Shown in pieces: positions 53,077 to 61,875 of a stretch of 64,000 bases of DNA. Both the position numbers and the translations under genes were made by a program. Source of the stretch: Pelomonas margarita (lineage in GTDB: Bacteria; Pseudomonadota; Gammaproteobacteria; Burkholderiales; Burkholderiaceae_C); NCBI RefSeq assembly GCF_043555875.1, contig NZ_JBIGHW010000010.1, positions 62,001-126,000 of the forward strand, given 5' to 3'. The first letter of the stretch is position 1. Each line of letters starts with the position of its first letter. The notes under the pieces were generated by a model, which made no database searches, had not been told where the DNA came from, and saw only the letters and a list, made by a program, of their open reading frames with translations.

Positions 53077-54161
53077 TGACCCCGGCCGAGCTAGCCGCCT
53101 GGTTGCGGCTGACCGAGAGCGTTGGCCCCCAAGCCGCACGGCGGCTGCTGGCCATGGCTGGCAGCGCCGAAGCAGTCTTCCAGCTGCCGGCCGCTGCGCT
53201 GGACCAGGCGCTGCCGCCCAAGCAGCGCAGCGTCTTCAACCAGCCGCCCGAGCACCTGGCTGAGCTCATCGACAAAGCCCAGGCCTGGCTGGCCGAACCC
53301 GGCCACACGCTGATGGCCCTGGGCGACCCGGACTACCCGTCGCAGCTGCTGGCCACCGCCGACCCGCCTCTGCTGCTGTGGCTGCAGGGCCGGCACGAAC
53401 TGCTGACCACGCCCTCGCTGGCCGTGGTGGGCAGCCGCAACCCCACGGCCCAGGGCGGCGACAACGCCCGCGCCTTCGCCGAGGCGCTGGCCCGGGCCGG
53501 CTACACCATCGTCTCGGGCCTGGCGCTGGGCGTAGACGCCGCCGCGCACGAGGGCGCGCTCGACGCTGGCGGTGCCACCATCGCTGTCGTCGGCACGGGG
53601 CTGGACCAGGTCTACCCGCGCCGGAATGCGGGCCTGGCGGTGCGGCTGCTGGCCGCCGGCGGCCTCATCCTCAGCGAGTACTCGCTGGGCACGCCGGTGC
53701 TGCCCGCCAACTTTCCGAAGCGCAACCGCCTCATTGCCGGACTGAGCCAGGGCTGCCTGGTGGTGGAGGCCGCCGTGCAGTCGGGCTCGCTGATCACGGC
53801 GCGGCTGGCCGTCGAGGCGGGACGCGAGGTGTTCGCCATTCCCGGCTCCATCCATTCGCCGCAGGCGCGTGGCTGCCATGCACTGATCCGCCAGGGCGCC
53901 AAGCTCGTGGAGTCTGCGCAGGATGTGCTGGAGGAGCTGTCTGGCGTCACGCCGGCGGCCGCGCCCGAGATCACCGAGACGCCGCACGAGCAGCAGGCGC
54001 TGCTGGACGCGATGGGCTTCGACCCCGTCAGCCTGGATGCGCTGATGGCCCGCAGCGGCTGGCCGGCCGCCGAGTTGAGCGCGGCCCTGCTGGAGCTGGA
54101 ACTGGACGGCGAAGTGGCCCGGCTGGCGGGCCAGCTCTTCCAGCGGCGCGGCAAGGGATAG
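53076..54161 (+). CDS. dprA: DNA processing protein DprA
   Basis: Loads RecA on incoming single-stranded DNA during natural transformation. It has 361 residues from ATG 53076 (MTPAELAAWLRLTESVG). Residues about 10-70 are helix-hairpin/SAM-like, and the Rossmann core includes VVGSRNPTAQGG, IVSGLALGVDAAAHEGAL, GTGLDQVYPRRN and FPKRNRLIAGLS. The C-terminal winged helix (about 300-361, LDALMARSGWPAAELSAALLELELDGEVARLAG) is present. It is translationally coupled to the LysM gene. Confidence 0.95.
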   Translation: MTPAELAAWLRLTESVGPQAARRLLAMAGSAEAVFQLPAAALDQALPPKQRSVFNQPPEHLAELIDKAQAWLAEPGHTLMALGDPDYPSQLLATADPPLLLWLQGRHELLTTPSLAVVGSRNPTAQGGDNARAFAEALARAGYTIVSGLALGVDAAAHEGALDAGGATIAVVGTGLDQVYPRRNAGLAVRLLAAGGLILSEYSLGTPVLPANFPKRNRLIAGLSQGCLVVEAAVQSGSLITARLAVEAGREVFAIPGSIHSPQARGCHALIRQGAKLVESAQDVLEELSGVTPAAAPEITETPHEQQALLDAMGFDPVSLDALMARSGWPAAELSAALLELELDGEVARLAGQLFQRRGKG

Positions 54162-54247
54162 CGAGCTTATCTGCTCGCATGAGGGGCTGATCCGGGGGGT
54201 TATTCGCAGCCGGGCGCGCCGAAACGCTGGGCTATCATTCCCTCACG

Positions 54248-54700
54248 ATGTTCGATGTCCTGGTTTATCTCTACGAGACCTACTGGCGCCCGGACGCCTG
54301 CCCCGACCATGCGCAGCTGACGCGCAAGCTGACGGCGGTGGGCTTCGAGAACGAGGAGATCCAGGAGGCGCTGAGCTGGCTGCAAGGCCTGGCGGCGGCG
54401 GGCGAGGCCGTGCAGGCCGAGCAGAGCCCGCATGCGCTGCGCGTGTACTCCGCGTCCGAGATCGACCACCTCGGCGAGGCCTCCATCAGCTTCATCAGCT
54501 TCCTGGAATCCGCTGGCGTGTTGCCCGGCCCCATGCGCGAGATGGTCATCGACCGCGCCATGGCCATCGCCGGCAACGGCATGGAGCTGGATGACCTGAA
54601 GATCATCGTGCTGATGGTGTTCTGGAGCCTGGGCGAGGAGCCCGATGCGCTCATCCTCGACGAGCTGTTCGTCGCCCCCGAGGATCGGCTGATCCACTGA
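54248..54700 (+). CDS. smg: Smg family protein (DUF494)
   Basis: A 150-residue soluble helical protein of the Smg/DUF494 family (MFDVLVYLYETYWRP; CPDHAQLTRKLTAVGFENEE). It is consistently found downstream of dprA and its biochemical role is not established. In many relatives topA follows; here a terminator and a convergent DUF1631 gene follow instead. A TATCAT -10-like box lies just upstream of the start in the 86-base gap after dprA. Confidence 0.92.
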   Translation: MFDVLVYLYETYWRPDACPDHAQLTRKLTAVGFENEEIQEALSWLQGLAAAGEAVQAEQSPHALRVYSASEIDHLGEASISFISFLESAGVLPGPMREMVIDRAMAIAGNGMELDDLKIIVLMVFWSLGEEPDALILDELFVAPEDRLIH

Positions 54701-54722
54701 GCATCAGCTTCAATGCAGCAAC

Positions 54723-54748
54723 ACGGCGCCCCTTGCGGCGCCGTTTTC
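54723..54748 (+). terminator. Intrinsic terminator after smg
   Basis: ACGGCGCC (54723-54730) pairs with GGCGCCGT (54737-54744) around a 6-base loop, followed by TTT. It lies 22 bases past the smg stop and touches the convergent DUF1631 stop codon at 54747. Confidence 0.88.
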
Positions 54749-57176
54749 ATTTCAGCAGCTGGTTCGGGTCAGCATCGAGTTTGGCGAGCGCCTTGCGCGT
54801 GGCCTGCACGGTCAGCGCCTCATCTTGCGCCGGCAGCAACAGGCCGGCCTGCAGGAAGGCGGCCATGCGGTTCAGCGAGAACAGCACACCACGGCCCTTG
54901 GGCGTGACGAACAGCGCCAGCTGCTTGCGCAGCCCGCGCCAGGCCAGCTGCACCTGCTCGTTGCGGCCGCGGTAGTCCAGCATGAACCAGCCACCCACCT
55001 GCAGCTCTCGCGCCCAGGCCACCATGGCCGGCGTCGGCGCCGAGCCGCCTTCGGCAACGACCTCCATGCCGTCGGACTCGTGGCCGGACAGGTCGCGCAC
55101 CAGCATCTCGTCGACATGACTGTCGCCCGAGACGTCCTCGGGCAGCATGGCCTCCAGCGTCTCCAACTGGTCCATCAGCTCGTCCAGGCGCTCGCGCGGG
55201 ATGGCAGCCGTCTTGGCAGTGAAAGCCGCCGCCAGCGCGTTGTTGAGCAGGCGCACATGATCGTCCTGCTTGTCGGTCGGCAGGCCGGCGTGGCTCATGC
55301 CGTCCCGCAGCGTCTTGAGCAGCGGCGGCAGGCGGCGGATGACGTCGGCTCGCTCCTCGCGAGAGGACTTGGCGCTGGCGCTCCAGATCAGGTCGGCCGC
55401 CGCACGCTTCATGGCCTTGGTGATATCGGACTGCGCACCGGTGCGCACAGCCGTGACGGCCAGCACGTCGGCCCAGACGTGGAACAGGAAGTCGCGCACG
55501 CCGTCCTGCACCGGCACCTCGGACAGCATCTTGCGCAGCTCGATGGTGTACTGGATGGCCAGCGTCTCGCGCTGCTCGACCTGCTGGGCCAGCGACACGC
55601 CGCGCTTGGAGGCCTGGTTCTCGTTCTCGAAATAGTGATCGAGGAACTTCTCGAACTCGGTCAACACAGTGGAGAACACACGCCGGCCGGTGTCGGGATA
55701 GGCCTCGACGACCTGCACGACGCGCTTGATCTCGCGCTCCAGCGCATCACCGCTGGCGCGCTCTGCACCCGGGCCGGTGGCCTGCGCCGCGTTGAAGCCC
55801 ATCACGCAGGCACCCATGCGGTCGATGAGGCGGCGTGCCGGGTGGTCGGCGGCTGCAAAGAAGTCGGGCTCGGACACGGCTACGCGCAGCACCGGCATCT
55901 GCAACCGCGCGAACCAGACACGCACCGAGGCCGGGATGCGCTCCTCGGTCAGGATGCTCTGGAACATCATGGCCACGATCTCGATGGTGGCGCGCTCGGC
56001 GGGCGAGTTGGCGGCCTGCTTGAGGACCTGCTTGAAGGCCTGGTTGCGGGCGCCGATCTCCTCCAGCTGGCGCGGTGCGCTCTGGCCGCTGTCACCGCCC
56101 GCCGCAGGGACGGCGGCCGGTGCGGGGCGGCGCTGGAACGCATCCTGCGCATGGCGGATGGCACCCATCAATCGCGGCGACGCCGGCGCCGCCGGCTCGG
56201 CATCGGCCAGCGAGGGCTTGGCAACGGCGGCCTCTGGCACTGCGCCTACAGCGCCGAGCCCGGCCAGGCTGGGCTTGCCAACGCCTGGGCGGGCCGGCAC
56301 CTGGCTCTTGGTGACCGGGAAGCCGGGCACGTGACGGGCCAGCACGCGCTGCAACTGCGCCATCACCTCGTCGGCCTGAGAGCTGGCGCGGCTGCGCGGC
56401 AGCTCGCCACTGCCGGACGGCGTGGACAAGGGCGCCAGGCCAGAGGCCGGGGCCGCCGTTGCCACAGCGGGTGCGATAGGCGCCCCCCCAGCAGCGGCAG
56501 CCGCCTCCCGCGCGGCCTGGGCCGTGCGGCGGATGAAAGGCCGCAGGTCCACCTCGGGCAGCACCTTCTGGGCGATCAGCCAGCGGTTGGTCTCGTGGTA
56601 GGCCTCGCTGATGAGCTGGGCGAACTCCTCATGCAGCTCGTGATGCAGCAGCTGCCAAATGGGGGCATCCAGGCCCACACGGGTCCAGGCGTCCAGCGCG
56701 ATGCGGGCGATGACATGAGCGCGCAGCAGGTCGAGCGGCTCGAGATCATCGTGAGCCTCCAGCGTCTGCATGCGGGTGCGCAGGTCGGTGAACTCCCAGG
56801 TCGCGCGATCCATCATGACCAGCGAGAGCCGCGAGCTGGTGATCTCCCGCTCGATGGTGGAATCGTCCACCAGGCTCATCTTGTGCGTCTGGGGCGTTGC
56901 GCCGGTGTCGTGTTCACGGGCGTTGTCGCTGACGCCATGCTGGGCCGCGTGGCGCAGCGCGCCGACGACAGCCATCTGCCAGTTGGGGCCCAGCTTCTGC
57001 CACGCCTGCACCGCATCACGCCGCGCCAGCATGACCGCATGCGGCGCCCCCTGCGACAGCAGCTGCGCAGCACCCTGGCCGACGGCAGCCACCAGGGGCG
57101 TCATGCCGCGCACCAGGGCTTCGAGATAGACGCGCCGTGCCTGGGTGGCCAGGGCCTGGTTGCGGGCGGCGGTCAT
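54747..57176 (-). CDS. DUF1631 family protein
   Basis: An 809-residue cytosolic protein of the DUF1631 family; its function is unknown to me. The N-terminal third is helical (MTAARNQALATQARRVYLEALVRG at the start). Residues about 225-380 are a low-complexity linker rich in Ala, Pro and Ser. The C-terminal half is helical again, ending in a PilZ-like stretch (WARELQVGGWFMLDYRGRNEQVQLAW, VTPKGRGVLFSLNRMA). The PilZ-like resemblance to a cyclic di-GMP-binding fold is weak. It lies 42 bases after the secF stop on the same strand and may be read through from secDF. Confidence 0.85.
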   Translation of the reverse strand: MTAARNQALATQARRVYLEALVRGMTPLVAAVGQGAAQLLSQGAPHAVMLARRDAVQAWQKLGPNWQMAVVGALRHAAQHGVSDNAREHDTGATPQTHKMSLVDDSTIEREITSSRLSLVMMDRATWEFTDLRTRMQTLEAHDDLEPLDLLRAHVIARIALDAWTRVGLDAPIWQLLHHELHEEFAQLISEAYHETNRWLIAQKVLPEVDLRPFIRRTAQAAREAAAAAGGAPIAPAVATAAPASGLAPLSTPSGSGELPRSRASSQADEVMAQLQRVLARHVPGFPVTKSQVPARPGVGKPSLAGLGAVGAVPEAAVAKPSLADAEPAAPASPRLMGAIRHAQDAFQRRPAPAAVPAAGGDSGQSAPRQLEEIGARNQAFKQVLKQAANSPAERATIEIVAMMFQSILTEERIPASVRVWFARLQMPVLRVAVSEPDFFAAADHPARRLIDRMGACVMGFNAAQATGPGAERASGDALEREIKRVVQVVEAYPDTGRRVFSTVLTEFEKFLDHYFENENQASKRGVSLAQQVEQRETLAIQYTIELRKMLSEVPVQDGVRDFLFHVWADVLAVTAVRTGAQSDITKAMKRAAADLIWSASAKSSREERADVIRRLPPLLKTLRDGMSHAGLPTDKQDDHVRLLNNALAAAFTAKTAAIPRERLDELMDQLETLEAMLPEDVSGDSHVDEMLVRDLSGHESDGMEVVAEGGSAPTPAMVAWARELQVGGWFMLDYRGRNEQVQLAWRGLRKQLALFVTPKGRGVLFSLNRMAAFLQAGLLLPAQDEALTVQATRKALAKLDADPNQLLK

Positions 57177-57218
57177 GGGAGCGTTAGGGCGCAGCGATGG
57201 TGGGAGTTCGAAGTCACT

Positions 57219-58253
57219 CTACACGACGGCCCCGGCGTTCGGGTCGTTGGGGTCGTCGCGATTCACGGTCGCCTTCACCAGGTCTTCACGCTTGACGCCC
57301 AGCCACATCGCGATGGCTGCGGCCACGAACACGGAGGAGTAGATGCCAAACAGAATGCCGATGGTCAGCGCGACGGCGAAGTAATGCAGCGTCGGACCGC
57401 CGAACAGCAGCATGGACACCACCACCAGCTGTGTGGAGCCGTGGGTGATGATGGTTCGGCTCATCGTGGTCGTGATGGCGTGGTCGATGACCTCGCGCGT
57501 GTCCAGCTTGCGGAACTTGCGGAAGGCCTCGCGCACCCGGTCGAAGATGACGACGGACTCGTTCACCGAGTAGCCCAGCACCGCCAGGATGGCCGCCAGC
57601 ACCGCCAGCGAGAACTCCCACTGGAAGAAGGCGAAGAAGCCCAGGATGATGACCACGTCGTGCAGGTTGGCGATGACGCCAGCGAGCGCGAACTTCCACT
57701 CGAAGCGGATGGCCAAGTAGATGATGATGCCAACGACCGTCATCGCCAGCGCCTTGGCGGCATCCCAGGCCAGCTCCTCGCCCACGGCCGGGCCGACAAC
57801 CTCGGAGCGCGACAGCTGCAGGGGTTCGGCACCGGCGGCAGTCTTGCAGCTCTGCTTGCTGACCTGCTCGCCTTGCGCCGTCACCTCTTGGTGTTCGCTG
57901 ACCGTACCGGCCTCGGCCTTGCACAGCTCGGCAAAGACCTTGCCGACCACCTCGGTCTGCTTCTCGCCGGGGCGCACGGGCAGGCGGATCATCACGTCAC
58001 GCGAAGAACCGAAGTTCTGCACCTGCACCTCGCCGTAGCCCATCTTCTCGATGGTGTGGCGGGTCTTGTCGATCTCGGCGGCCTGCGGATAGGCCACCTC
58101 GATGACGGTGCCGCCGGTGAACTCGATGGAGAAATGCAGGCCGCGCGTGACCAGGAAGAACACGGCGGCGGCGAAGGTGATGAAGCTGATCGCGTTGAGG
58201 ATCAACGCATGCTTCATGAACGGGATGTCCCGTTTGATGCGGAAGAGTTCCAT
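57219..58253 (-). CDS. secF: Protein translocase subunit SecF
   Basis: Inner-membrane partner of SecD that uses proton-motive force to pull exported proteins through SecYEG. It has 344 residues with about six membrane helices. MELFRIKRDIPFMKHALILNAISF begins the first helix. Family text FSIEFTGGTVIEV and the helix LAVLAAILAVLGYSVNESVVIFDRVRE are present. A periplasmic segment about 100-160 is longer than in E. coli SecF. The gap to secD is 12 bases. Confidence 0.96.
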   Translation of the reverse strand: MELFRIKRDIPFMKHALILNAISFITFAAAVFFLVTRGLHFSIEFTGGTVIEVAYPQAAEIDKTRHTIEKMGYGEVQVQNFGSSRDVMIRLPVRPGEKQTEVVGKVFAELCKAEAGTVSEHQEVTAQGEQVSKQSCKTAAGAEPLQLSRSEVVGPAVGEELAWDAAKALAMTVVGIIIYLAIRFEWKFALAGVIANLHDVVIILGFFAFFQWEFSLAVLAAILAVLGYSVNESVVIFDRVREAFRKFRKLDTREVIDHAITTTMSRTIITHGSTQLVVVSMLLFGGPTLHYFAVALTIGILFGIYSSVFVAAAIAMWLGVKREDLVKATVNRDDPNDPNAGAVV

Positions 58254-58265
58254 GGGGTACTGTCC

Positions 58266-60161
58266 TCAGGCCTTGGCGGCGTCGTCGGTGGCTTCGGCGG
58301 CGGGCTGGTCGCCATCAGGCCTCCAGACCTGGCCGATGGAGACGCTCTTGAGCTTCTTCTGGCGGCCGTACCAGAGGTTCACGAGGCCGCGAGAGAACAC
58401 GACGGACGAGAACATCGACGTCAGGATGCCCAGGCAATGCACGACGGCGAAGCCCTTGATCGGGCCAGAGCCGAAAATCAGCAGCGCGAGGCCGCAGATC
58501 AGCGTCGTGACGTTGGAGTCCAGGATGGTGTCCCAGGCGTGCTTGTAGCCGAGGTTGATGGCCTGCTGCGGCGGCAGCCCGTTGCGCAGCTCCTCACGCA
58601 CGCGCTCGTTGATCAGCACGTTGGAGTCGATGGCCATGCCCAGCGCCAGCGCCATGGCGGCAATGCCGGGCAGGCTCAGCGTGGCCTGCATCATGGACAG
58701 CACGGCCATCAGCAGCAGCAGGTTGAATCCCAGCGCCAGCGACGAGAACACGCCGAACAGCATGTAGTACACGCACATGAACACGGCCACGGCGACGAAG
58801 CCCCAGGTCACGCTGGCGATGCCCTTCTCGATGTTTTCCTGGCCGAGGCTCGGGCCGATGGTGCGCTCTTCGATGATTTCCATCGGTGCGGCCAGCGAGC
58901 CGGCGCGCAGCAACAGGGCGGTGTCGGCCGCCTCCTGCGTGGTCATGGCGCCGGAGATGTAGAAGCGGTTGCTGATCTCGGAGTTGATGGTCGGCGCGGT
59001 GACGACCTCGCCCTTGCCCTTCTCGAAGATCAGGATGGCCATGCGCTTGCCGACGTTCTCGCGCGAGACCTCCTTCATGATGCGGCCGCCCTTGGCGTCC
59101 ATCGTCAGGTGCACGGCGGGCTGCTGCTTGTCGTCAAAGCCGGTCTGCGCATCGGACAGGTTGTCACCCGTAACGAGCACCTGACGCTTCACGATGATGG
59201 GGCCGAAGCCGCGGTCGATGTAGCGCTCGGTGCCGAAGGGCACGGGGCCGTTGCCCTTCAGCGCCTCGATGGCCTCGGCACTGTCGTCCACCATGCGCAA
59301 CTCCAGCGTGGCGGTGCGGCCGATGATGTCCTTGGCCTTGGCGGTGTCCTGCACACCCGGCAACTGCACGACGACGCGGTCGGCGCCCTGCTGCTGGATG
59401 ATGGGTTCGGCCACGCCGAGTTCATTGACGCGGTTGTGCAGCGTCGTGATGTTCTGCTTGATTGCTGCGTCCTGCGTGGCGGTGCGCGCCTGCGGCGACA
59501 GCTCGCCGTTCAGGCGCAGCTCGCTGCCGTCGCCCTGCGGGGTCCAGACGATGTCGGACAGCTGGTCTTTCAGCAGCGCCTGCGCTGCCGTGCGCTGCGC
59601 GGCGTCGCGAAAGGCCACAACCACGGTGTTGCCGTCGCGGCTGATGCCGGCATGGCGGATGTTCTTCTCGCGCAGCAGGGTGCGCACGTCGCCGGTCAGC
59701 GATTCGGCCTTCTTGGTGAGGGCCGCCTTCATGTCGACCTGCATCAGGAAGTGCACGCCGCCGCGCAGGTCCAGGCCCAGGTACATCGGGTTGGCATGCA
59801 GCGCCTTCAGCCACTGCGGCGAGCGCGACAGCAGGTTGAGCGCAACGATGTAGGACGGATCGGCCGGGTTGGGATTCAGCGCCTTACTGATCGCGTCCTT
59901 GGCCTTGAGCTGCGTGTCGGTGTCGCCGAAGCGGGCCTTGACGGAGTTGCCGTCGAACTGCACATAGTCCGCCTGGACGCCGGCGGCCTTCAGCGCGGCC
60001 TCAACGCGTTCCTGCATCGAGGCGTCGACCTTGACGGTCACCTTGCCGCTGGACACCTGCACCGCCGGCGCTTCGCCGAAGAAGTTGGGCAGGGTGTAGA
60101 GCGTGCCGATCAGCAACGCGACGAGCAGGATCGCGTACTTCCAGAGCGGATAGCGGTTCAT
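58266..60161 (-). CDS. secD: Protein translocase subunit SecD
   Basis: Inner-membrane translocase subunit with a large periplasmic P1 head. It has 631 residues from ATG 60159-60161 (MNRYPLWKYAILLVALLIGTLYTLP). The first helix is followed by the periplasmic domain opening YLGLDLRGGVHFLMQVD. The last third holds five more helices, including the D4-type motif AALALGMAIDSNVLINERVREELRNG. Order yajC-secD-secF is standard. The C terminus is extended and acidic (DGDQPAAEATDDAAKA). Confidence 0.96.
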   Translation of the reverse strand: MNRYPLWKYAILLVALLIGTLYTLPNFFGEAPAVQVSSGKVTVKVDASMQERVEAALKAAGVQADYVQFDGNSVKARFGDTDTQLKAKDAISKALNPNPADPSYIVALNLLSRSPQWLKALHANPMYLGLDLRGGVHFLMQVDMKAALTKKAESLTGDVRTLLREKNIRHAGISRDGNTVVVAFRDAAQRTAAQALLKDQLSDIVWTPQGDGSELRLNGELSPQARTATQDAAIKQNITTLHNRVNELGVAEPIIQQQGADRVVVQLPGVQDTAKAKDIIGRTATLELRMVDDSAEAIEALKGNGPVPFGTERYIDRGFGPIIVKRQVLVTGDNLSDAQTGFDDKQQPAVHLTMDAKGGRIMKEVSRENVGKRMAILIFEKGKGEVVTAPTINSEISNRFYISGAMTTQEAADTALLLRAGSLAAPMEIIEERTIGPSLGQENIEKGIASVTWGFVAVAVFMCVYYMLFGVFSSLALGFNLLLLMAVLSMMQATLSLPGIAAMALALGMAIDSNVLINERVREELRNGLPPQQAINLGYKHAWDTILDSNVTTLICGLALLIFGSGPIKGFAVVHCLGILTSMFSSVVFSRGLVNLWYGRQKKLKSVSIGQVWRPDGDQPAAEATDDAAKA

Positions 60162-60221
60162 TCGAGACTTTCTGATCAGCGCCGCAGCGGGCACCCGGAG
60201 GTGGCGTCGCGCCGGCTTACT

Positions 60222-60551
60222 TCAAGCTGCCTTGACGGACCCTTTAGGGAGAACCTGGGTGATGGCGCTGCGCTGCAGCTGCAGCTCAACGCCGTTGGCG
60301 ACTTCGATGTGGATGAAGTTGTCGCCCAGCTTGCTGACCTTGCCGAGGATGCCGCCGGCCGTCACGACCTCGTCGCCCTTGGCGATCGCCTCGATCATGG
60401 CCTTGTGCTCCTTCTGGCGCTTCATCTGCGGCCGGATCATGACGAAATAGAGCACCACAAACATCAGCACCAGCGGCAGCATGCCGAGGAGGCCGGACTC
60501 GGTACTGGCGGCCGGAGCGGCGGCCTGGGCGTAGGCGTTGGAGATGAACAC
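60222..60551 (-). CDS. yajC: Preprotein translocase subunit YajC
   Basis: Small single-span inner-membrane partner of SecDF. It has 109 residues. The start is a GTG at 60549-60551 (read as fMet-FISNAYAQAAAP), chosen because AAGGA lies 8 bases upstream and because YajC proteins begin this way. The membrane helix is LLGMLPLVLMFVVLYFVMIRPQ. The basic segment KRQKEHKAMIEAI and the SH3-like domain with GDEVVTAGGILGKV follow. Upstream is not tgt, as in many relatives, but a divergent winged-helix gene. Confidence 0.94.
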   Translation of the reverse strand: MFISNAYAQAAAPAASTESGLLGMLPLVLMFVVLYFVMIRPQMKRQKEHKAMIEAIAKGDEVVTAGGILGKVSKLGDNFIHIEVANGVELQLQRSAITQVLPKGSVKAA

Positions 60552-60694
60552 GTTGATTTCCTTGAAGATCTGATCGCTCGTCGGGCGGCTGCGGCCACCG
60601 CAAAGCAACCTTGGATTCTAGTGCCGGGGCGCGGGACGATCCGCCCGCCTGCTAACCTGGAACACCCCCGCCTCGCCGGCCGCCGCCGCCCCGC

Positions 60695-61786
60695 ATGAAC
60701 GCCTCCCCCGACCTCGCGGCGCTGCGCCGCCACGCCGTCGCGCGCAGCCTGTTCGCCCCCGCCACGCTAATGGCGGCCGTGGAGCGCCTGGGCGGATTCG
60801 TACAGGCCGACCCGCTGCGCGCGCCGGCACGAGCCCAGGACCTCACGCTGCGCCACCGCGTCAAGGGCTACCGGGCCGGCGATCTGGAGCGCCGCTACCC
60901 CAGGCTCGACCTGCAGGAAGACTTCTTCATCAACTACGGCTTCGTGACGCCGGCGCTGCGCGCGCTCATGCACCCGCGCACCGCGCGCCGCGAATGGGAT
61001 GCCGCGCGCTGGCAGCTCGCTCGTGCCGTGCTGGCGGAGGTCGAGCGGCTGGGCGAGGCCCACCCTGCCGAGGTGGATGCGGCACTGGGTCACGGCCCGG
61101 TGAAGAACTGGTTTGGCGGCAACAGCCGGCTGTCGACCGAGTTGCTGGACGGCCTCCACTTCCGCGGCCATCTGGATGTGGTGCGACGCGACAACGGCAC
61201 GCGCGTCTACCGCCTCGCACACCCCTGGCAGCCGCCAACCGACCCGCAGGCCGCGATGGACGCGCTGGCCGATGCGGTGATTCAGAAGTACGCGCCTCTG
61301 CCAGCCGGCAGCCTGTCAACGCTGATCAGCATGCTGGCCGGCGGCGCCCGCCAGTGGCAGGCGCTGCGCAAGCCCACGCTGGCCCGGGCCAAGGCGCGGC
61401 TGGCACATGCCCACGTGGACGGCGTGGACTGGTACTGGCCCGCCGACGAAGACCCCCGGCAAGGCTGGCGCATCCCGACGCAGGTGCGGCTGCTGGCGCC
61501 CTTCGACCCCGTGGTGTGGGACCGCCGCCGCTTCGAGCTGCTGTGGGGCTGGGCCTATCGCTTCGAGGCCTACACACCGGCGCCCAAGCGGGTGCGCGGC
61601 CACTACGCGCTGCCGCTGTTGTGGCGCGACCAGGTCATCGGCTGGGCCAATGCCAGCGTGAAAGGCGGCGCGCTGACGGTCGACGTCGGCTATGTGGCCG
61701 GCAAGCCGCCGCGCGAGGCCGCCTTTGCTCCGGCGCTGGACGCCGAGGTGGCACGCCTGCACGACTTCCTCGGCCTGGGCGGCTGA
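60695..61786 (+). CDS. Winged-helix DNA glycosylase-like protein (AlkX/YcaQ family)
   Basis: A 363-residue protein of the HTH_42/AlkZ-like family, which includes E. coli YcaQ (AlkX), a glycosylase that unhooks nitrogen-mustard interstrand crosslinks. GGFVQADPLRAPARAQDL near residues 30-48 carries the Q-x-D motif expected of the YcaQ branch (AlkZ proper has Q-x-Q). RRYPRLDLQEDFFINYGFV and RLLAPFDPVVWDRRRFELLWGWAYRFEAYTPAPKR are typical of the family. ATG 60695 is the first start. It diverges from yajC across 143 bases and ends 89 bases before ppk2. Confidence 0.85.
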   Translation: MNASPDLAALRRHAVARSLFAPATLMAAVERLGGFVQADPLRAPARAQDLTLRHRVKGYRAGDLERRYPRLDLQEDFFINYGFVTPALRALMHPRTARREWDAARWQLARAVLAEVERLGEAHPAEVDAALGHGPVKNWFGGNSRLSTELLDGLHFRGHLDVVRRDNGTRVYRLAHPWQPPTDPQAAMDALADAVIQKYAPLPAGSLSTLISMLAGGARQWQALRKPTLARAKARLAHAHVDGVDWYWPADEDPRQGWRIPTQVRLLAPFDPVVWDRRRFELLWGWAYRFEAYTPAPKRVRGHYALPLLWRDQVIGWANASVKGGALTVDVGYVAGKPPREAAFAPALDAEVARLHDFLGLGG

Positions 61787-61875
61787 AGCCCCCACGGTCT
61801 TGACCGCGATCAAGCCGGGCCGGCACGGCCGCGCGCAGCATCGTCATCCAACCGTCATCAAGAGGAGCGATGCCT

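Noticed and set aside
60552..60608. Longer N terminus for yajC starting upstream at 60608
   Set aside because: The added residues are not membrane-protein-like, and the GTG at 60549-60551 has a well-spaced AAGGA and gives the normal family N terminus.
54825..60698. A single open frame of almost 2,000 codons on the plus strand
   Set aside because: It lies wholly antisense to DUF1631, secF, secD and yajC, which have clear motifs. Its translation is His/Gln/Arg-rich with no domain, the usual mirror of GC-rich codon use.
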